A stretch of DNA of 64,000 nt from Corynebacterium yonathiae (GCF_022288805.1 NZ_JAKOPM010000002.1:248001-312000); one strand, 5' to 3'; positions 16,309 to 29,110 are shown, numbered from the stretch's first letter. Notes: generated by a model from the sequence alone, not told the origin. A program made the numbers and translations.

Positions 16309-17753
16309 TTAAACGAATTTTTAGTTTTTGCTGTGGACAAGGCCCACCATTTTGCACTTAACCCAATGAGAGTGACGGCGAGCAAAACCGCAATCCCGGT
16401 CCACAGGACGGCCTGTTCGCCTTCGTTTCCCGCCGCCGTTACTGCCGCGGTAGTCCAATTCAAGGGCAAAAGATTAGAAATAACCTGCCAGACCTTAGAA
16501 ACGCCGGCAATCGCCGCGGATTTCCATAGCCATCCCACCAGCGCAGTCTGACCGATACCAAAGAGTGCCGCAAGAATGCTGCCGGCAGTAATCCCGCACA
16601 GGCCTAGCAGGCCACGCGTGATGGCCGCCATAGACAGCGCACCCAGAAGCAATGCCGCCCCAGCCCACGCTGCCGCCACGGGAGTAAACCCGGTGGCAAA
16701 CACAAAGAGGAGGATTTCCCCGATAGCTACAGCGGCCAGCGTACCGCCCACAACCGTCAGCCAAGGGCGGAATCCCACCTGCCAGGCCACGCCCGCCACG
16801 GCACCTGCGAGCAGCACCAAGGCGGAGACCAACATCGCCACGATGGGGCTCAGCAGATGTGCCGAGCCGTTGGAAGCGGTATGCGCCGGCGGCAGGGCAC
16901 GCTGAATATCGCCCACGTTGGTCTGATTTTGAGCTGCCATGGAGGAGAGCCTGCCAGCGCCGTCGTCAAGCTTGTCTACGCCTTCTTGCGCCTCCCCAAC
17001 GCGCTTATTGAGCTCCGCAATGCCCTCATTGAGCTCTTGTGCACCAGACACTGCCTGATTCACACCATCGTGATAGGCATAGCCGCTAACCGCCAGCTGA
17101 TTGGACAGATCGCGCGAGCCATCCTTGAGCTTTTTGAGCTGGTCAGTTACCGAATTATCCAGGCGGAAATTATTTACCTGCGCACGAAGATCACCTAGCT
17201 GCGCGCGAATGTCCTTGGCTTCTTTGGACTTATTGCCTTCCAGATCGTGCATCGTGCCATCGATGGCCTGCAAAATCTGCCCCTGAACAGCACCGAGGCC
17301 GACCACCTGGTCCACGGCGCCGCCTACGCCATTGGCCAGCTCCGTTGCTCCGCCACCGAGCGTATTGGTTCCAGACTGCAGCTGATTGAGGCCGGCTAAC
17401 AGTTCTTGAGAGCCCGTCGCCAGCTTGTCGACGCCCCCTCCCAACTCATCGGCTCCTTTGTTTAGCTCCCCCGTGCCGTCGTCAAGCTGCTTGGCGCCCG
17501 ATTTAAGCATGCTTGCCTGTGCCTGGGCGCGGCTGGCTGCCTCGGCGGCTTCCTTTACCTCTGGAGTGGCAGAGTTTTCTCGCGGCGCGCCAAACGGCTG
17601 CGCGGCGTTAGACCAGGCATGGGCGGGTTCCCACTGCGCAAGGCCCGCCACCGCAGCGCCGATAATCAACGGCAGGGCAAGCAACAAGATTAAGAGGACG
17701 CTGCGCCACCTAGAGGGAGACGTAGCGTTCGGGGAAGCAAGGCGTGAGGTCAT
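16305..17753 (-). CDS. YhgE/Pip-like multi-pass membrane protein
   Basis: 482 residues from ATG 17753; the longer frame adds only an unlikely N-terminus. One N-terminal helix (about 17-38) precedes a long extracytoplasmic region of about 270 residues. That region has 11-residue repeats of the form LxxGxxELxxG (LDDGTGELNKGADELGGGV). Five or six further helices fill the C-terminal 190 residues. The arrangement matches YhgE/Pip and ABC-2-like proteins, a family linked to phage receptors in lactococci and type VII secretion (EsaA). No ESX genes are in the window. Confidence 0.75.
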   Translation of the reverse strand: MTSRLASPNATSPSRWRSVLLILLLALPLIIGAAVAGLAQWEPAHAWSNAAQPFGAPRENSATPEVKEAAEAASRAQAQASMLKSGAKQLDDGTGELNKGADELGGGVDKLATGSQELLAGLNQLQSGTNTLGGGATELANGVGGAVDQVVGLGAVQGQILQAIDGTMHDLEGNKSKEAKDIRAQLGDLRAQVNNFRLDNSVTDQLKKLKDGSRDLSNQLAVSGYAYHDGVNQAVSGAQELNEGIAELNKRVGEAQEGVDKLDDGAGRLSSMAAQNQTNVGDIQRALPPAHTASNGSAHLLSPIVAMLVSALVLLAGAVAGVAWQVGFRPWLTVVGGTLAAVAIGEILLFVFATGFTPVAAAWAGAALLLGALSMAAITRGLLGLCGITAGSILAALFGIGQTALVGWLWKSAAIAGVSKVWQVISNLLPLNWTTAAVTAAGNEGEQAVLWTGIAVLLAVTLIGLSAKWWALSTAKTKNSFN

Positions 17754-17838
17754 GGTAATGAACCTATCCTTGCAGGTCACTCCCCTGCTGCAGGCGCGCC
17801 GAGCACGCCACATAGCCAATTACCCTAAGATATATGGC

Positions 17839-18426
17839 ATGTCCCACATCTATTCCCTAACCCCTTCCCGCCACCTTGCCACTGCGGCCCTCGTACCGCT
17901 GTGCTTTGGCCTTGTTGCCTGCTCCAACGACGCCGATACGTCCGCAGAACCAGAATTCTCCGACGCCACCGCTCTCAGCTCTTCTGCCGAGGAAACCTCG
18001 TCCGAAGAAACCACGAGTGAGGCCACCACGTCGGAAGCTGAAGATACCTCCGCCGCGGCTGAACCCACTTCCGTAGAAGCAGCTCCCTCCACAGCCCCCA
18101 CGGAATCCGACAACGGGGGAAGCGAAGACCAAGCCGCCATGCCTGCCGATACCGGTCGTGGCGATTGTTCCCCAGAAGCGCTACAGCCCGCGACCCCAAG
18201 CATGGCAAATATCCGGGTCAGTGACTGCGATGGTCAATGGGCGCACTTTGGCAAGGACAGCACGGACTGGACGGCTTGGGCGCGCTACGACAATGGTCAG
18301 TGGGTCGCCATTGAGCCCATCGGCGAAGCCACCTCCGGACTAGCCGCCCCGTGCTACGACGTAGACAAGTGGGCCGCCGAGGGAGCTCCCGCTTTCCTTA
18401 CCGAAAATATGCGCCGCTGCGACTAG
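17839..18426 (+). CDS. Putative lipoprotein, Ser/Thr/Glu-rich
   Basis: 195 residues from ATG 17839. The signal peptide ends in the lipobox LVAC at about residue 28. The next 70 residues are low-complexity Ser/Thr/Glu/Ala (EETSSEETTSEATTSEAE), probably a flexible stalk. A small C-terminal domain follows with four cysteines (GDCSPEALQ, VSDCDGQWAHF, APCYDVDKW, MRRCD), likely two disulfides. TAAGAT ends 8 bases before the ATG, so a leaderless transcript is possible. It is divergent from the YhgE-like gene. No family recognised. Confidence 0.75.
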   Translation: MSHIYSLTPSRHLATAALVPLCFGLVACSNDADTSAEPEFSDATALSSSAEETSSEETTSEATTSEAEDTSAAAEPTSVEAAPSTAPTESDNGGSEDQAAMPADTGRGDCSPEALQPATPSMANIRVSDCDGQWAHFGKDSTDWTAWARYDNGQWVAIEPIGEATSGLAAPCYDVDKWAAEGAPAFLTENMRRCD

Positions 18427-18442
18427 CTGCACAGCATGACTT

Positions 18443-18487
18443 CGCCCCCGTACCGCGCTTTATAGCTGCGCGAGACGGGGGCGGCGT
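18443..18487 (+). terminator. Terminator between lipoprotein gene and katA
   Basis: CGCCCCCGT (18443-18451) pairs with ACGGGGGCG (18475-18483), followed by GCGTTTT on the plus strand. It serves the lipoprotein gene and perhaps the convergent katA. Confidence 0.7.
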
Positions 18488-18516
18488 TTTAGTGCGGAGG
18501 AACTGCCGCAAAAGGT

Positions 18517-20067
18517 TTACTTCTTTTCGGCGTAGACCTCACGCACGCGCTGGCCAAGGGCTGGGTGCACCTTAGTCCAGTAGTCGTAAACTCGCTCCTC
18601 GGTTTCCTCAGATACACCTGCCATAGCATTGGTGATATTGGTAACCAGGCGCTCCTTGGCGGCATCATCGTAGACGTTTTCGTACAGGTCGCGCGCCTGG
18701 ACAAAGTCATCGTCCTCGGAATGACGAACGTACGGTGCACGCACCAGATCGCTGCCGTAGGACTCCGGATTAATGTAGAGCTCGGCCGCAGTGGTGGTCT
18801 CGAGCTGGGAGCGGTCGTTCACAGCGGCATCGTCAAGCACGCCCGTGCCCTTTTCATAGCGATTCGGTGAGTAAACCGGATCCGCAGGGGCATTGAAGTG
18901 GAATTGCATGCTGCCCTCGTGCTGATAAGTATTAACCTCATCCACATTCTGCGGCTGGTTGACCGGCAACTGCTGGTAGTTGGGGCCAATGCGGTAGCGC
19001 TGCTGGTCAGCGTAGGCGAAGACACGAGCCTGCAGCATCTTATCTGGGGACAGGCCAACGCCGGGCACGATATTAGACGGATCGAGCGCCACCTGCTCAA
19101 TCTGCGCAAAGAAGTTACGTGGGTTGCGGTTAAGCACGAAATAGCCCACATCATGCAGCGGGTAGTCCTTCTTAGACCAGACCTTGGTTAGGTCGAAAGG
19201 ATTGAACCGGTAGTTTTCCGCCTCATCCAGCGGCATGATCTGTACCTTGACGTCCCAGACCGGGTAATTGCCCTCCTCAATGGCGGTATAAAGATCCTCG
19301 CGGTGGCAATCCGGGTTCTGACCGGCGGTGGTGGTGGCCTCTTCATCGGTGAAGTTCTCCACGCCCTGGCGGGTCTTAAAGTGGTACTTCACCCAGAAGG
19401 CCTCACCCTCTTCATTGACCCACTGGAAGGTGTGAGAGCCGTAACCGTTCTGGTGGCGAGTCGACTTCGGCGTGCCACGGTCACCCATCAGGTAGGTGAC
19501 TTGGTGGGCAGATTCTGGATTACGGGTCCAAAAATCCCACTGCATATCCGCATCGCGCAAACCATTGGTGCCCAGACGCTTCTGGGAGTGGATGAAGTCA
19601 GGGAACTTCTGACCATCGCGAATGAAGAAGACTGGGGTGTTATTGCCCACGATGTCCAAGTTGCCTTCCTCGGTATAAAAACGCAGCGCAAAGCCGTGTA
19701 CATCGCGCCAGGTATCCGGGGATCCCTGCTCACCAGCGACGGTGGAGAAACGCCCCATCATCGGGGTGACCGTGCCCTTCTGGAAGACCTTGGCCTTGGT
19801 ATAAGCAGAAACATCTTCCGTAATGTGCAGCTCACCGAAGGCGCCGTGCCCCTTAGCGTGCGGGGTGCGCTCTGGCACGCGCTCGCGGTTGAAGTGGGCA
19901 AGCTTTTCAATGAGGTGAATGTCATTGAGCACCACCGGGCCCTGCTGACCGGCAGTCACCGAGGTGTTCTCGGAAGGAACTGGCTGGCCAGACTGGCGGG
20001 TGGTATTGCCCTTGCCGGCGGGGCGCTGGCCTCGATCCAAAATGTCATCAGCAGTGAAATCAGTCAT
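18517..20067 (-). CDS. katA: Monofunctional heme catalase
   Basis: 516 residues from ATG 20067, preceded by AGGAGG at ideal spacing. The distal His is in RTPHAKGHGAFGE, the Asn in DIVGNNTPVFF, and the proximal Tyr in RVFAYADQQRYRIGPNY. The length fits a small-subunit, NADPH-binding clade. It decomposes hydrogen peroxide in the cytosol. It is divergent from sigC, the same pairing as C. glutamicum katA (cg0310) and sigC (cg0309). An inverted repeat, GTAG-ATATGTA-CTAC, lies just upstream and could be an operator for a redox regulator. Confidence 0.96.
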   Translation of the reverse strand: MTDFTADDILDRGQRPAGKGNTTRQSGQPVPSENTSVTAGQQGPVVLNDIHLIEKLAHFNRERVPERTPHAKGHGAFGELHITEDVSAYTKAKVFQKGTVTPMMGRFSTVAGEQGSPDTWRDVHGFALRFYTEEGNLDIVGNNTPVFFIRDGQKFPDFIHSQKRLGTNGLRDADMQWDFWTRNPESAHQVTYLMGDRGTPKSTRHQNGYGSHTFQWVNEEGEAFWVKYHFKTRQGVENFTDEEATTTAGQNPDCHREDLYTAIEEGNYPVWDVKVQIMPLDEAENYRFNPFDLTKVWSKKDYPLHDVGYFVLNRNPRNFFAQIEQVALDPSNIVPGVGLSPDKMLQARVFAYADQQRYRIGPNYQQLPVNQPQNVDEVNTYQHEGSMQFHFNAPADPVYSPNRYEKGTGVLDDAAVNDRSQLETTTAAELYINPESYGSDLVRAPYVRHSEDDDFVQARDLYENVYDDAAKERLVTNITNAMAGVSEETEERVYDYWTKVHPALGQRVREVYAEKK

Positions 20068-20172
20068 TTTGCCTCCTGGCAATCAGTAGATATGTACTAC
20101 CAGTGTGGCAAAAGAATCACCGGTTGTCAGGGGTCTAAAAGGAGTGTAGGGGCTACTGGTAAATTCATTCAG

Positions 20173-20715
20173 GTGACTCACCACTCCGCAGCAGATGACG
20201 CCCGCGTCACCGACCTTGCCCTTCGGGCCGGCCGCGGCGACCGTGCGGCGCTGACGGAGTTTATCAAGGCCACCCAGGATGATGTGTGGCGTTTGCTAGC
20301 GCATTTGGGTGGGCCCGAAATCACCGACGACCTCACCCAAGAAACCTACCTGCGCGTCATCAGCGCCCTGCCGCGCTTTGCTGCGCGGTCCTCTGCACGC
20401 ACGTGGCTACTCTCCCTGGCGCGGCGCGTATGGGTGGATAATATTCGCCACGATATGGCCCGGCCACGCAAATCTGTCACTGAATATGAAGATGCAATGG
20501 GAGCATCGCCGGAAAATTCCGCAGCGTGGAGCGAGTGGATAGACGCCCGCGCTCTTATCGACGCCCTGCCGGAAGACCGCCGCGAAGCTCTCATCCTCAC
20601 CCAGGTGCTGGGCTACACGTACGAGGAGGCGGCCAAGATTGCTGGCGTGCGGGTAGGTACTATCCGCTCCCGCGTCGCGCGCGCCCGCAAGGATCTGATC
20701 GCAGGGACAGGTTAA
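20173..20715 (+). CDS. sigC: ECF sigma factor SigC
   Basis: 180 residues from GTG 20173 (VTHHSAADDARVTDLALRAG). Region 2 has DDVWRLLAHLGGPEITDDLT followed by QETYLRVI, the core-binding and -10-recognition helices. Region 4 has LGYTYEEAAKIAGVRVGTIR. The sequence closely matches C. glutamicum SigC, which switches on cytochrome bd and related genes when the cytochrome aa3 branch fails. No anti-sigma gene is adjacent. There is no strong ribosome site, and TAAATT about 9 bases upstream may give a leaderless message. Confidence 0.92.
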   Translation: MTHHSAADDARVTDLALRAGRGDRAALTEFIKATQDDVWRLLAHLGGPEITDDLTQETYLRVISALPRFAARSSARTWLLSLARRVWVDNIRHDMARPRKSVTEYEDAMGASPENSAAWSEWIDARALIDALPEDRREALILTQVLGYTYEEAAKIAGVRVGTIRSRVARARKDLIAGTG

Positions 20716-20999
20716 TACCCCCATACCGGCCCCTTGAGGCGGCGAGATAATTTCACCTGCAAATTGTTACGTTCTGGTTACCTTGCACCCCAAGAGCCCC
20801 AGTTTTTGGCATTTAGCTGCAGATTGAGCACCAGACGCTGGGTGAAGGAGGCCACAATTAGGGCGATTCTTGCCCGAAGTATTTGTCCAATGTGTGGTTT
20901 ATTAGATCTGTACACACGTGATAAATCGACCGTCGATCCGGGCCCGCGCGATCCCAATGCCGGGCCCGGCGCGTGTGAGTAAGAGAGTTTCTCCCTTTC
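20716..20999. other. Intergenic region upstream of the YkvI-like gene
   Basis: No gene seen. Two copies of the self-complementary octamer CGGGCCCG (20939-20946 and 20961-20968) lie 31-60 bases before the ATG at 21000, inside what should be the 5' leader. They can pair as a GC-rich stem, so a leader-based control is conceivable. The ribosome site of the next gene is weak. Confidence 0.45.
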
Positions 21000-22406
21000 A
21001 TGTTAAAACGCGCAATCGGAATTTCCATGGCGTTTATCGGCGTCGTCGTGGGCGCGGGTTTCGCTTCTGGCCAAGAAGCTATGCAGTTCTTCGTGGCCTT
21101 TGGCAAGTGGGGCTTGTGGGGCATCGCCCTAGCCGCTGGCTTGATGATGATCACCGGCGTGTCCATCCTGCAGCTCGGCTCGTATTTCCAGGCCGAGGAA
21201 CATACCGCTGTCTACGACAAGGTCGCATCGCCGTTTACCGCCAAGATTTTGGACTGGTCCACCCTGGTGACCCTGTTCGCCATCGGCTTCGTCATGTTCG
21301 CCGGCGGTGGTTCTAATATCAATCAGCAGTTCCCGTCCATACCTGTATGGGTAGGCGCCACCGCGATGCTGATTCTGGTGCTGCTCGTCGGCCTGATGGA
21401 TGTTGACCGCGTGACCGCGGTCATTGGTACCATCACCCCGTTCATCATCATCTTCGTGGTGCTTGCCACCGGCTATACCATTGTGAACGCGGACGTAGAC
21501 TTCTCCGCCATGAATGACTGGGCGGTTAATAATGTAGATACCTCGCTGCCCAACTGGTGGCTATCCGCGCTGAACTACACCGGCCTAAACGTGATGACTG
21601 CAGTATCCATGTCCATCGTCATTGGCGGTAACTTCCTGGATAACCGTGCAGTGGGCATTGGTGGCCTCATCGGTGGCCTGCTCTACCTCATCCTATTGGC
21701 CCTGCTGGTCTTCGCCCTGTTCTTCGAAGCTAAGGACGTCAACGGTCAAGATCTGCCGGTGCTGGCATTAATCACGGGCATCCACCCGGTACTGGGTGTG
21801 CTCATGACCTTTGTTATTTACGGCATGGTCTTTAATACCGCTATCGGCATGTTCTACGCGCTGGGCAAGCGCTTGACCCGCAATAACCCTAAGCGCTTCT
21901 ACCCTGTCTACGCTGTTTGCTGCATCGTCGGCTTCGTCCTGTCCTTCGTGGGCTTCCAGACGCTGGTCAGCAATGTCTACCCGATCTTGGGTTACTTGGG
22001 CCTGCTGATGATCGCGGTGATGGTCTTCAACCGCATCAAGAACGGCAGCAAGCTGGCCGATGAGTCCGACCGCCGCATGCGCGCACACGAGCTGGTTTCC
22101 CGCCGCCTGGATCCGCGCAAGCGCTTTACCAAGAAGAATGAGCGCGAGCTGCGCAAGCTGGCTGCGGCATCCAATATGGAAACCACCGAGTTCGTCACCA
22201 ATATCGCAGAAGAGATCCACGAAGAGCTCGAAAACGATGACGATCTTGATTACGACCGTGAAGATCCGGAGCCATCCGTGACCTACGTGCAGCACACGAA
22301 GCCGGAGGTTCCGTCCTCCGATAGCGACCTTGACTTTGGCAAGAAGGGTTCTGCCGCTGATAGCGGCAAGGCTACTGGCACCGCGAAGCCGGTCTCTGAG
22401 GACTAG
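21000..22406 (+). CDS. YkvI-family membrane transporter
   Basis: 468 residues. Ten or so transmembrane helices occupy residues 1-345, opening with FIGVVVGAGFASGQEAMQFF, the glycine-rich unwound helix 1 typical of LeuT-fold carriers (COG3949, YkvI). A cytosolic C-terminal extension of about 120 residues is strongly charged, basic then acidic (EELENDDDLDYDREDPEP). The substrate is unknown; the family is related to amino-acid transporters. It is transcribed from downstream of sigC toward asd. Confidence 0.8.
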   Translation: MLKRAIGISMAFIGVVVGAGFASGQEAMQFFVAFGKWGLWGIALAAGLMMITGVSILQLGSYFQAEEHTAVYDKVASPFTAKILDWSTLVTLFAIGFVMFAGGGSNINQQFPSIPVWVGATAMLILVLLVGLMDVDRVTAVIGTITPFIIIFVVLATGYTIVNADVDFSAMNDWAVNNVDTSLPNWWLSALNYTGLNVMTAVSMSIVIGGNFLDNRAVGIGGLIGGLLYLILLALLVFALFFEAKDVNGQDLPVLALITGIHPVLGVLMTFVIYGMVFNTAIGMFYALGKRLTRNNPKRFYPVYAVCCIVGFVLSFVGFQTLVSNVYPILGYLGLLMIAVMVFNRIKNGSKLADESDRRMRAHELVSRRLDPRKRFTKKNERELRKLAAASNMETTEFVTNIAEEIHEELENDDDLDYDREDPEPSVTYVQHTKPEVPSSDSDLDFGKKGSAADSGKATGTAKPVSED

Positions 22407-22431
22407 CCTCCTCGCCTAAGGCACACAACCC

Positions 22432-22485
22432 AAAAGCTCGGCGCCCTCCTTATCCCGTAACGAGGAAGGAGGGCGCCGAGCTTTT
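22432..22485. terminator. Strong bidirectional terminator between YkvI gene and asd
   Basis: A perfect 20-bp stem (22432-22451 with 22466-22485) starts with AAAA and ends with TTTT, giving U-runs in both directions. The two genes are convergent. Confidence 0.95.
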
Positions 22486-22514
22486 AGTGCAACCTGCGGC
22501 GACGCGGCGCCTGC

Positions 22515-23579
<1,065 letters not shown>

Positions 23580-24098
23580 TTAACGTCCGGTTCCAGCATA
23601 AACCGTGGCCTCATCTTCGCCACCGAGCTGGAATTTCTCGTGCAGCGCACGGGCGGCCTTATCCAGGTCAGCCTCGCGCGTGAGCACGGAGATGCGGATT
23701 TCGGAGGTGGAAATAAGCTCCATATTGACATCCACGTCGCGCAGGGCCTCGGTGAACTCAGCGGTCACGCCCGGGTGGGATTTCATGCCAGCGCCGACGA
23801 GGGAAACCTTGCCCACCTGGTCGTCGTAAAGCACATTGGCCCAGCCACCCTCAGACTTCAATTTGCTCAAAAGCTCCATGGCTCGCGGGCCGTCCGCACG
23901 CGGGCAGGTGAAAGTGATATCGGTGGTGCCGTCCTCCAGGGAGGAGACATTTTGCAAGACCATGTCGATATTGATCTCTGCATCGGCAATGACGCGAAAG
24001 ACCTTCGCAGCCTCCCCCGGGCGGTCTGGGATGCCTAGGACGGTGACCTTTGCTTCGGACTTATCGGTAGCTACACCAGTTAGTACTGCTTCTTCCAC
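23580..24098 (-). CDS. lysC: Aspartokinase beta subunit, internal in-frame start
   Basis: An internal GTG at 24098 is preceded by GGAGGAT with 6 bases between, inside the frame ATGGAGGATATCCCCGTG. Starting there gives 172 residues consisting of the two ACT domains, the same size as the C. glutamicum beta subunit. In that species alpha and beta form the feedback-regulated alpha2-beta2 enzyme. Confidence 0.85.
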   Translation of the reverse strand: MEEAVLTGVATDKSEAKVTVLGIPDRPGEAAKVFRVIADAEINIDMVLQNVSSLEDGTTDITFTCPRADGPRAMELLSKLKSEGGWANVLYDDQVGKVSLVGAGMKSHPGVTAEFTEALRDVDVNMELISTSEIRISVLTREADLDKAARALHEKFQLGGEDEATVYAGTGR

Positions 24099-24845
24099 GG
24101 GGATATCCTCCATCGATCCGGTAACTAGGGTGCCGGGGTCATTTGAATAAGACGAGCGAACTCGCAAGGGTACATTGAATGCGCGGGCGTACTCCACGCT
24201 GCGCAGGACCAAAATCTTGGAACCTACCGCGGCCATCTCCAACATCTCCTCGAAAGAGAGCTTGTCTAGCTTCTGTGCGTCTGGGACGATGCGCGGATCT
24301 GCGGTGTAGACGCCGTCGACGTCAGAATAAATCTCACACACATCCGCATTCAGCGCCGCAGCAAGGGCTACCGCGGTGGTATCGGAGCCACCGCGACCCA
24401 AGGTAGTGACATCGCGCGATTCCTTATTAACGCCTTGGAAACCGGCCACAATACAAATCTTGCCTTCGTCCAAAGCCTCGGTCAGGCGCCCTGGAGTAAC
24501 GTCCACGATGCGGGCATTACCGTGGCGCTCGGTAGTGAGCACGCCGGCCTGGGAACCGGTAAAGGACTGGGCCTGGGCGCCTAAGGATTCCACGGCCATA
24601 GCCACCAACGCATTGGAGATGCGCTCGCCCGCTGTAAGCAGCATGTCCATTTCTCGCCGTGGCGGCACGGGGTTGACCTGGGCGGCGAGGTCGAGCAGCT
24701 CATCAGTGGTATCGCCCATGGCGGAGCACACCACAACTACGTCGTTGCCCTGCTTTTTGGTGGCCACGATGCGCTCCGCAACGGCGCGGATGCGGTCTGC
24801 GGATTCGAGGGATGAGCCGCCATATTTTTGCACGATCAGGGCCAC
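23580..24845 (-). CDS. lysC: Aspartokinase, alpha subunit (full length)
   Basis: 421 residues, the same length as C. glutamicum LysC and nearly the same sequence. The kinase domain begins VQKYGGSSL and includes [19 protein letters not shown]. Two C-terminal ACT domains (about 265-421) carry [18 protein letters not shown] and [12 protein letters not shown], the lysine/threonine feedback site. The enzyme phosphorylates aspartate, the first step of the pathway. The shorter beta subunit is made from an internal start (see separate entry). Confidence 0.97.
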   Translation of the reverse strand: MALIVQKYGGSSLESADRIRAVAERIVATKKQGNDVVVVCSAMGDTTDELLDLAAQVNPVPPRREMDMLLTAGERISNALVAMAVESLGAQAQSFTGSQAGVLTTERHGNARIVDVTPGRLTEALDEGKICIVAGFQGVNKESRDVTTLGRGGSDTTAVALAAALNADVCEIYSDVDGVYTADPRIVPDAQKLDKLSFEEMLEMAAVGSKILVLRSVEYARAFNVPLRVRSSYSNDPGTLVTGSMEDIPVEEAVLTGVATDKSEAKVTVLGIPDRPGEAAKVFRVIADAEINIDMVLQNVSSLEDGTTDITFTCPRADGPRAMELLSKLKSEGGWANVLYDDQVGKVSLVGAGMKSHPGVTAEFTEALRDVDVNMELISTSEIRISVLTREADLDKAARALHEKFQLGGEDEATVYAGTGR

Positions 24846-25071
24846 GGTAAAGATGCCGCCTTTCGTCTTTTAAGGCATCCCCGGCGCCCGCATGTGCGCG
24901 CCCTGAAATACCTGTCGATCATTAGTCAAATACCCATGCTACCCCGCAGGGGCCTAGTCCTCATCATAATTCCTAGACAATGCCTGCTTTTTATTCACAC
25001 GCCTCTAGCATGAAGCGGACCATACGCTAGCCACCCCCACGGATAGAAACACACGCCATGCAGCGGAGAAT

Positions 25072-25950
25072 ATGCATATAACAGGAATCTTTACTACCGT
25101 TGAGCGGGTGTTAAGCAACCTTCTCGCCATCTTTTTCGCGCTCGCATCCGCGCTGACGGTTGCTTGGGGGACGGTCATCCGCCACCGCATTGCCCTCGAC
25201 GCCGATGATTCGGTCATGCGCGCCGCCATGTCCAACCCCTTATGGTGGGTAGGCACCGCTGCCGCCATTGGTGCCTACGGCCTGCAGGTTATTGCGCTCG
25301 GCTTTGGCACCTTGCTGGTAGTCCAGCCCATCTTGGTGCTGTCCTTGATGTTTACCCTGCCGCTTTCGGCCTGGTATTCCGGCCGCAAAATGCCCTTTCA
25401 CGAAGTTTTCTGGTCTATTGCGCTGACCATCGCGGTGGGCATCATGGTCGTTTACGGTCGGCCGGTTGCCGGCAACCCTCGCCCAGAGTGGAGTGATTGG
25501 TGGCCAGCACTCCTCGTGGGGTTGGTCACCCTCGCAATCTTGGGCGCAGCAGCCACGAAGCTACCGGAGCAGCGGCCTTTAGCCTTGGGCACGGCCTGCG
25601 GCGTTATCTACGGCTTCGTCGCTCTGCTTTCGAAGGCCGTGGTGGATATTTTCACCCACGAAGGCCTCACCACGTTGCTGGCAAGCTGGCAGTTCTATGG
25701 CCTCATCGGCCTCGCGCTCACCGGCACGGTGGTGCAGCAATATTCCTTCAACGCCGGCCCCCTGGCCCACTCCTTGCCGGCCATGACCATCTTTGAGCCC
25801 ATTGTGGCCTTTGGTTTGGGCTATATGGTGCTGGGAGAGAAATTCCTCATCGACACGGCCGTCGGTTGGACCATCATGCTCATCGCCCTTACCGTCATGA
25901 TACTTTCCACCATCGTGCTCTCCCGCAGCCCCATAAGCCAGCGCACCTAA
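25072..25950 (+). CDS. DMT-superfamily transporter-like membrane protein
   Basis: 292 residues with about nine or ten transmembrane helices. TLLVVQPILVLSLMFTLPLS and a second-half GPLAHSLPAMTIFEPIVAFG give the two-fold repeat typical of EamA-like DMT carriers; the family also has NIPA-like members. No substrate can be read. ATG 25072 has only a weak upstream purine stretch, and a GTG ten codons in is an alternative. It overlaps the convergent mannosyltransferase-like gene by 4 bases. Confidence 0.75.
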   Translation: MHITGIFTTVERVLSNLLAIFFALASALTVAWGTVIRHRIALDADDSVMRAAMSNPLWWVGTAAAIGAYGLQVIALGFGTLLVVQPILVLSLMFTLPLSAWYSGRKMPFHEVFWSIALTIAVGIMVVYGRPVAGNPRPEWSDWWPALLVGLVTLAILGAAATKLPEQRPLALGTACGVIYGFVALLSKAVVDIFTHEGLTTLLASWQFYGLIGLALTGTVVQQYSFNAGPLAHSLPAMTIFEPIVAFGLGYMVLGEKFLIDTAVGWTIMLIALTVMILSTIVLSRSPISQRT

Positions 25951-27074
25951 ATGGCCCACTCGAATACGCCGAGCATATAGGCGGAAAACCACGCACCGAA
26001 CAGGGCCCAGGCAATAACCGCCACGCTTGCCGACGCCCCCTTTTTCACCCACGGCAACAACACAATCACCGCCGGCAGGAGCAGCCGAGGCCGCGAGTGC
26101 ATGATGCCATCAGAAAGCAGCACATTCGCCATCAGCACCGCAGAGAATAACCAGGCCGCTAGCGGCAGGCGGCGCCACGCTAGCACCAAGCATATGGGAG
26201 CGGCAATCATTACTCCAGCGCTGAGCAGGTAGCCACCGTTGGTGGCCCCGGTAAGCGTCTCCCATAGCCAGATAACCGTCGCTTTGCCGCCATCGAAGCC
26301 GGAATTCCAATGCTCCTTTTGGATACCAAAGTAGCCACCGACCTCTGTCAGGTGACTGCTTGACCACCACAAGTACCCCACCAGCGGAACAACAGAAAAC
26401 GCCACCGCGGCCCAGACCCGCCAGTCCTTTCGCGCCCGCAACAGCACCATAAGAGCAAAGACCGCAACGAGGTCTACCGCGGTAAGGCGCACCAGCCCGG
26501 CCACAAAAATATACGCTGCAGCGGCCCACCAACGCTCGCCCACCAGCGCCACCACTACCCAGATGGCAAGCGCTCCAAAAAGCGCCTCGGTATACGGCAT
26601 GGAAAATACTATGGACATCGGCGCGCTGGTCACTACCACTGCGCTGAGCACTTGGGCCCACTTACCCATGCCCATGTGCGCAGCCAAGGCCATCACACCG
26701 GCAGCCAGCGCGATGCTAAAGAGCACATTGAGTGCAATGGCCGTACCGGCCTCGCCGGTCCCTAGGATGCTGCTTACCCCACGCACCAGGAAAGGAAACC
26801 CCGGAAAAAAGGCCATGGTCGTCTCATGGACCGGCCCGTCCGTAGAGATATCCGCGCCGAAGTACCCACCGCGGGCGATTTCTACATAGTGCTTGGCGTC
26901 CCACTTATTGAGCAGCCCCCAGAGCTTATCGTCCTGCGCAGCGGCCACGGCCGCGAGCACGCCTACGCGCAGTGCAGCGCCGATGAGCGCGACGAGTGCG
27001 GCAGGAGCCCACAAGGAGCGCAGCAGGGATGGTGAGTTAAGTGCAGCATGGCGGGATTTCGACACGACAGGCAT
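25947..27074 (-). CDS. PIG-V/mannosyltransferase-like membrane protein
   Basis: 375 residues from ATG 27074 (MPVVSKSRHAALN). About ten transmembrane helices. After the first helix comes LNKWDAKHYVEIARGGYFG, then TTMAFFPGFPFLVR and SMPYTEALFGALAIW. The WD-x-x-H-Y, FPGFP and PYTE signatures are those of GT-C glycosyltransferases of the PIG-V type, where the Asp in the first loop is catalytic. In corynebacteria such enzymes use polyprenyl-phosphomannose for envelope glycans. The exact acceptor is unknown. It is divergent from leuA. Confidence 0.72.
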   Translation of the reverse strand: MPVVSKSRHAALNSPSLLRSLWAPAALVALIGAALRVGVLAAVAAAQDDKLWGLLNKWDAKHYVEIARGGYFGADISTDGPVHETTMAFFPGFPFLVRGVSSILGTGEAGTAIALNVLFSIALAAGVMALAAHMGMGKWAQVLSAVVVTSAPMSIVFSMPYTEALFGALAIWVVVALVGERWWAAAAYIFVAGLVRLTAVDLVAVFALMVLLRARKDWRVWAAVAFSVVPLVGYLWWSSSHLTEVGGYFGIQKEHWNSGFDGGKATVIWLWETLTGATNGGYLLSAGVMIAAPICLVLAWRRLPLAAWLFSAVLMANVLLSDGIMHSRPRLLLPAVIVLLPWVKKGASASVAVIAWALFGAWFSAYMLGVFEWAI

Positions 27075-27113
27075 AGTACCCCACCGCCACCATTTCTCAT
27101 TGAATGAAATTTC

Positions 27114-27142
27114 TTGCCACACAGTGAGAGAGCCTGTAGTGT
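27114..27142 (+). promoter_or_regulatory. leuA operon promoter
   Basis: TTGCCA (27114-27119) and TAGTGT (27137-27142) are separated by 17 bases. The start point would fall just before the leader ATG at 27150. The interrupted repeat TCATT-G-AATGA lies just upstream near 27097. Confidence 0.55.
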
Positions 27143-27149
27143 GACCGGT

Positions 27150-29110
<1,961 letters not shown>

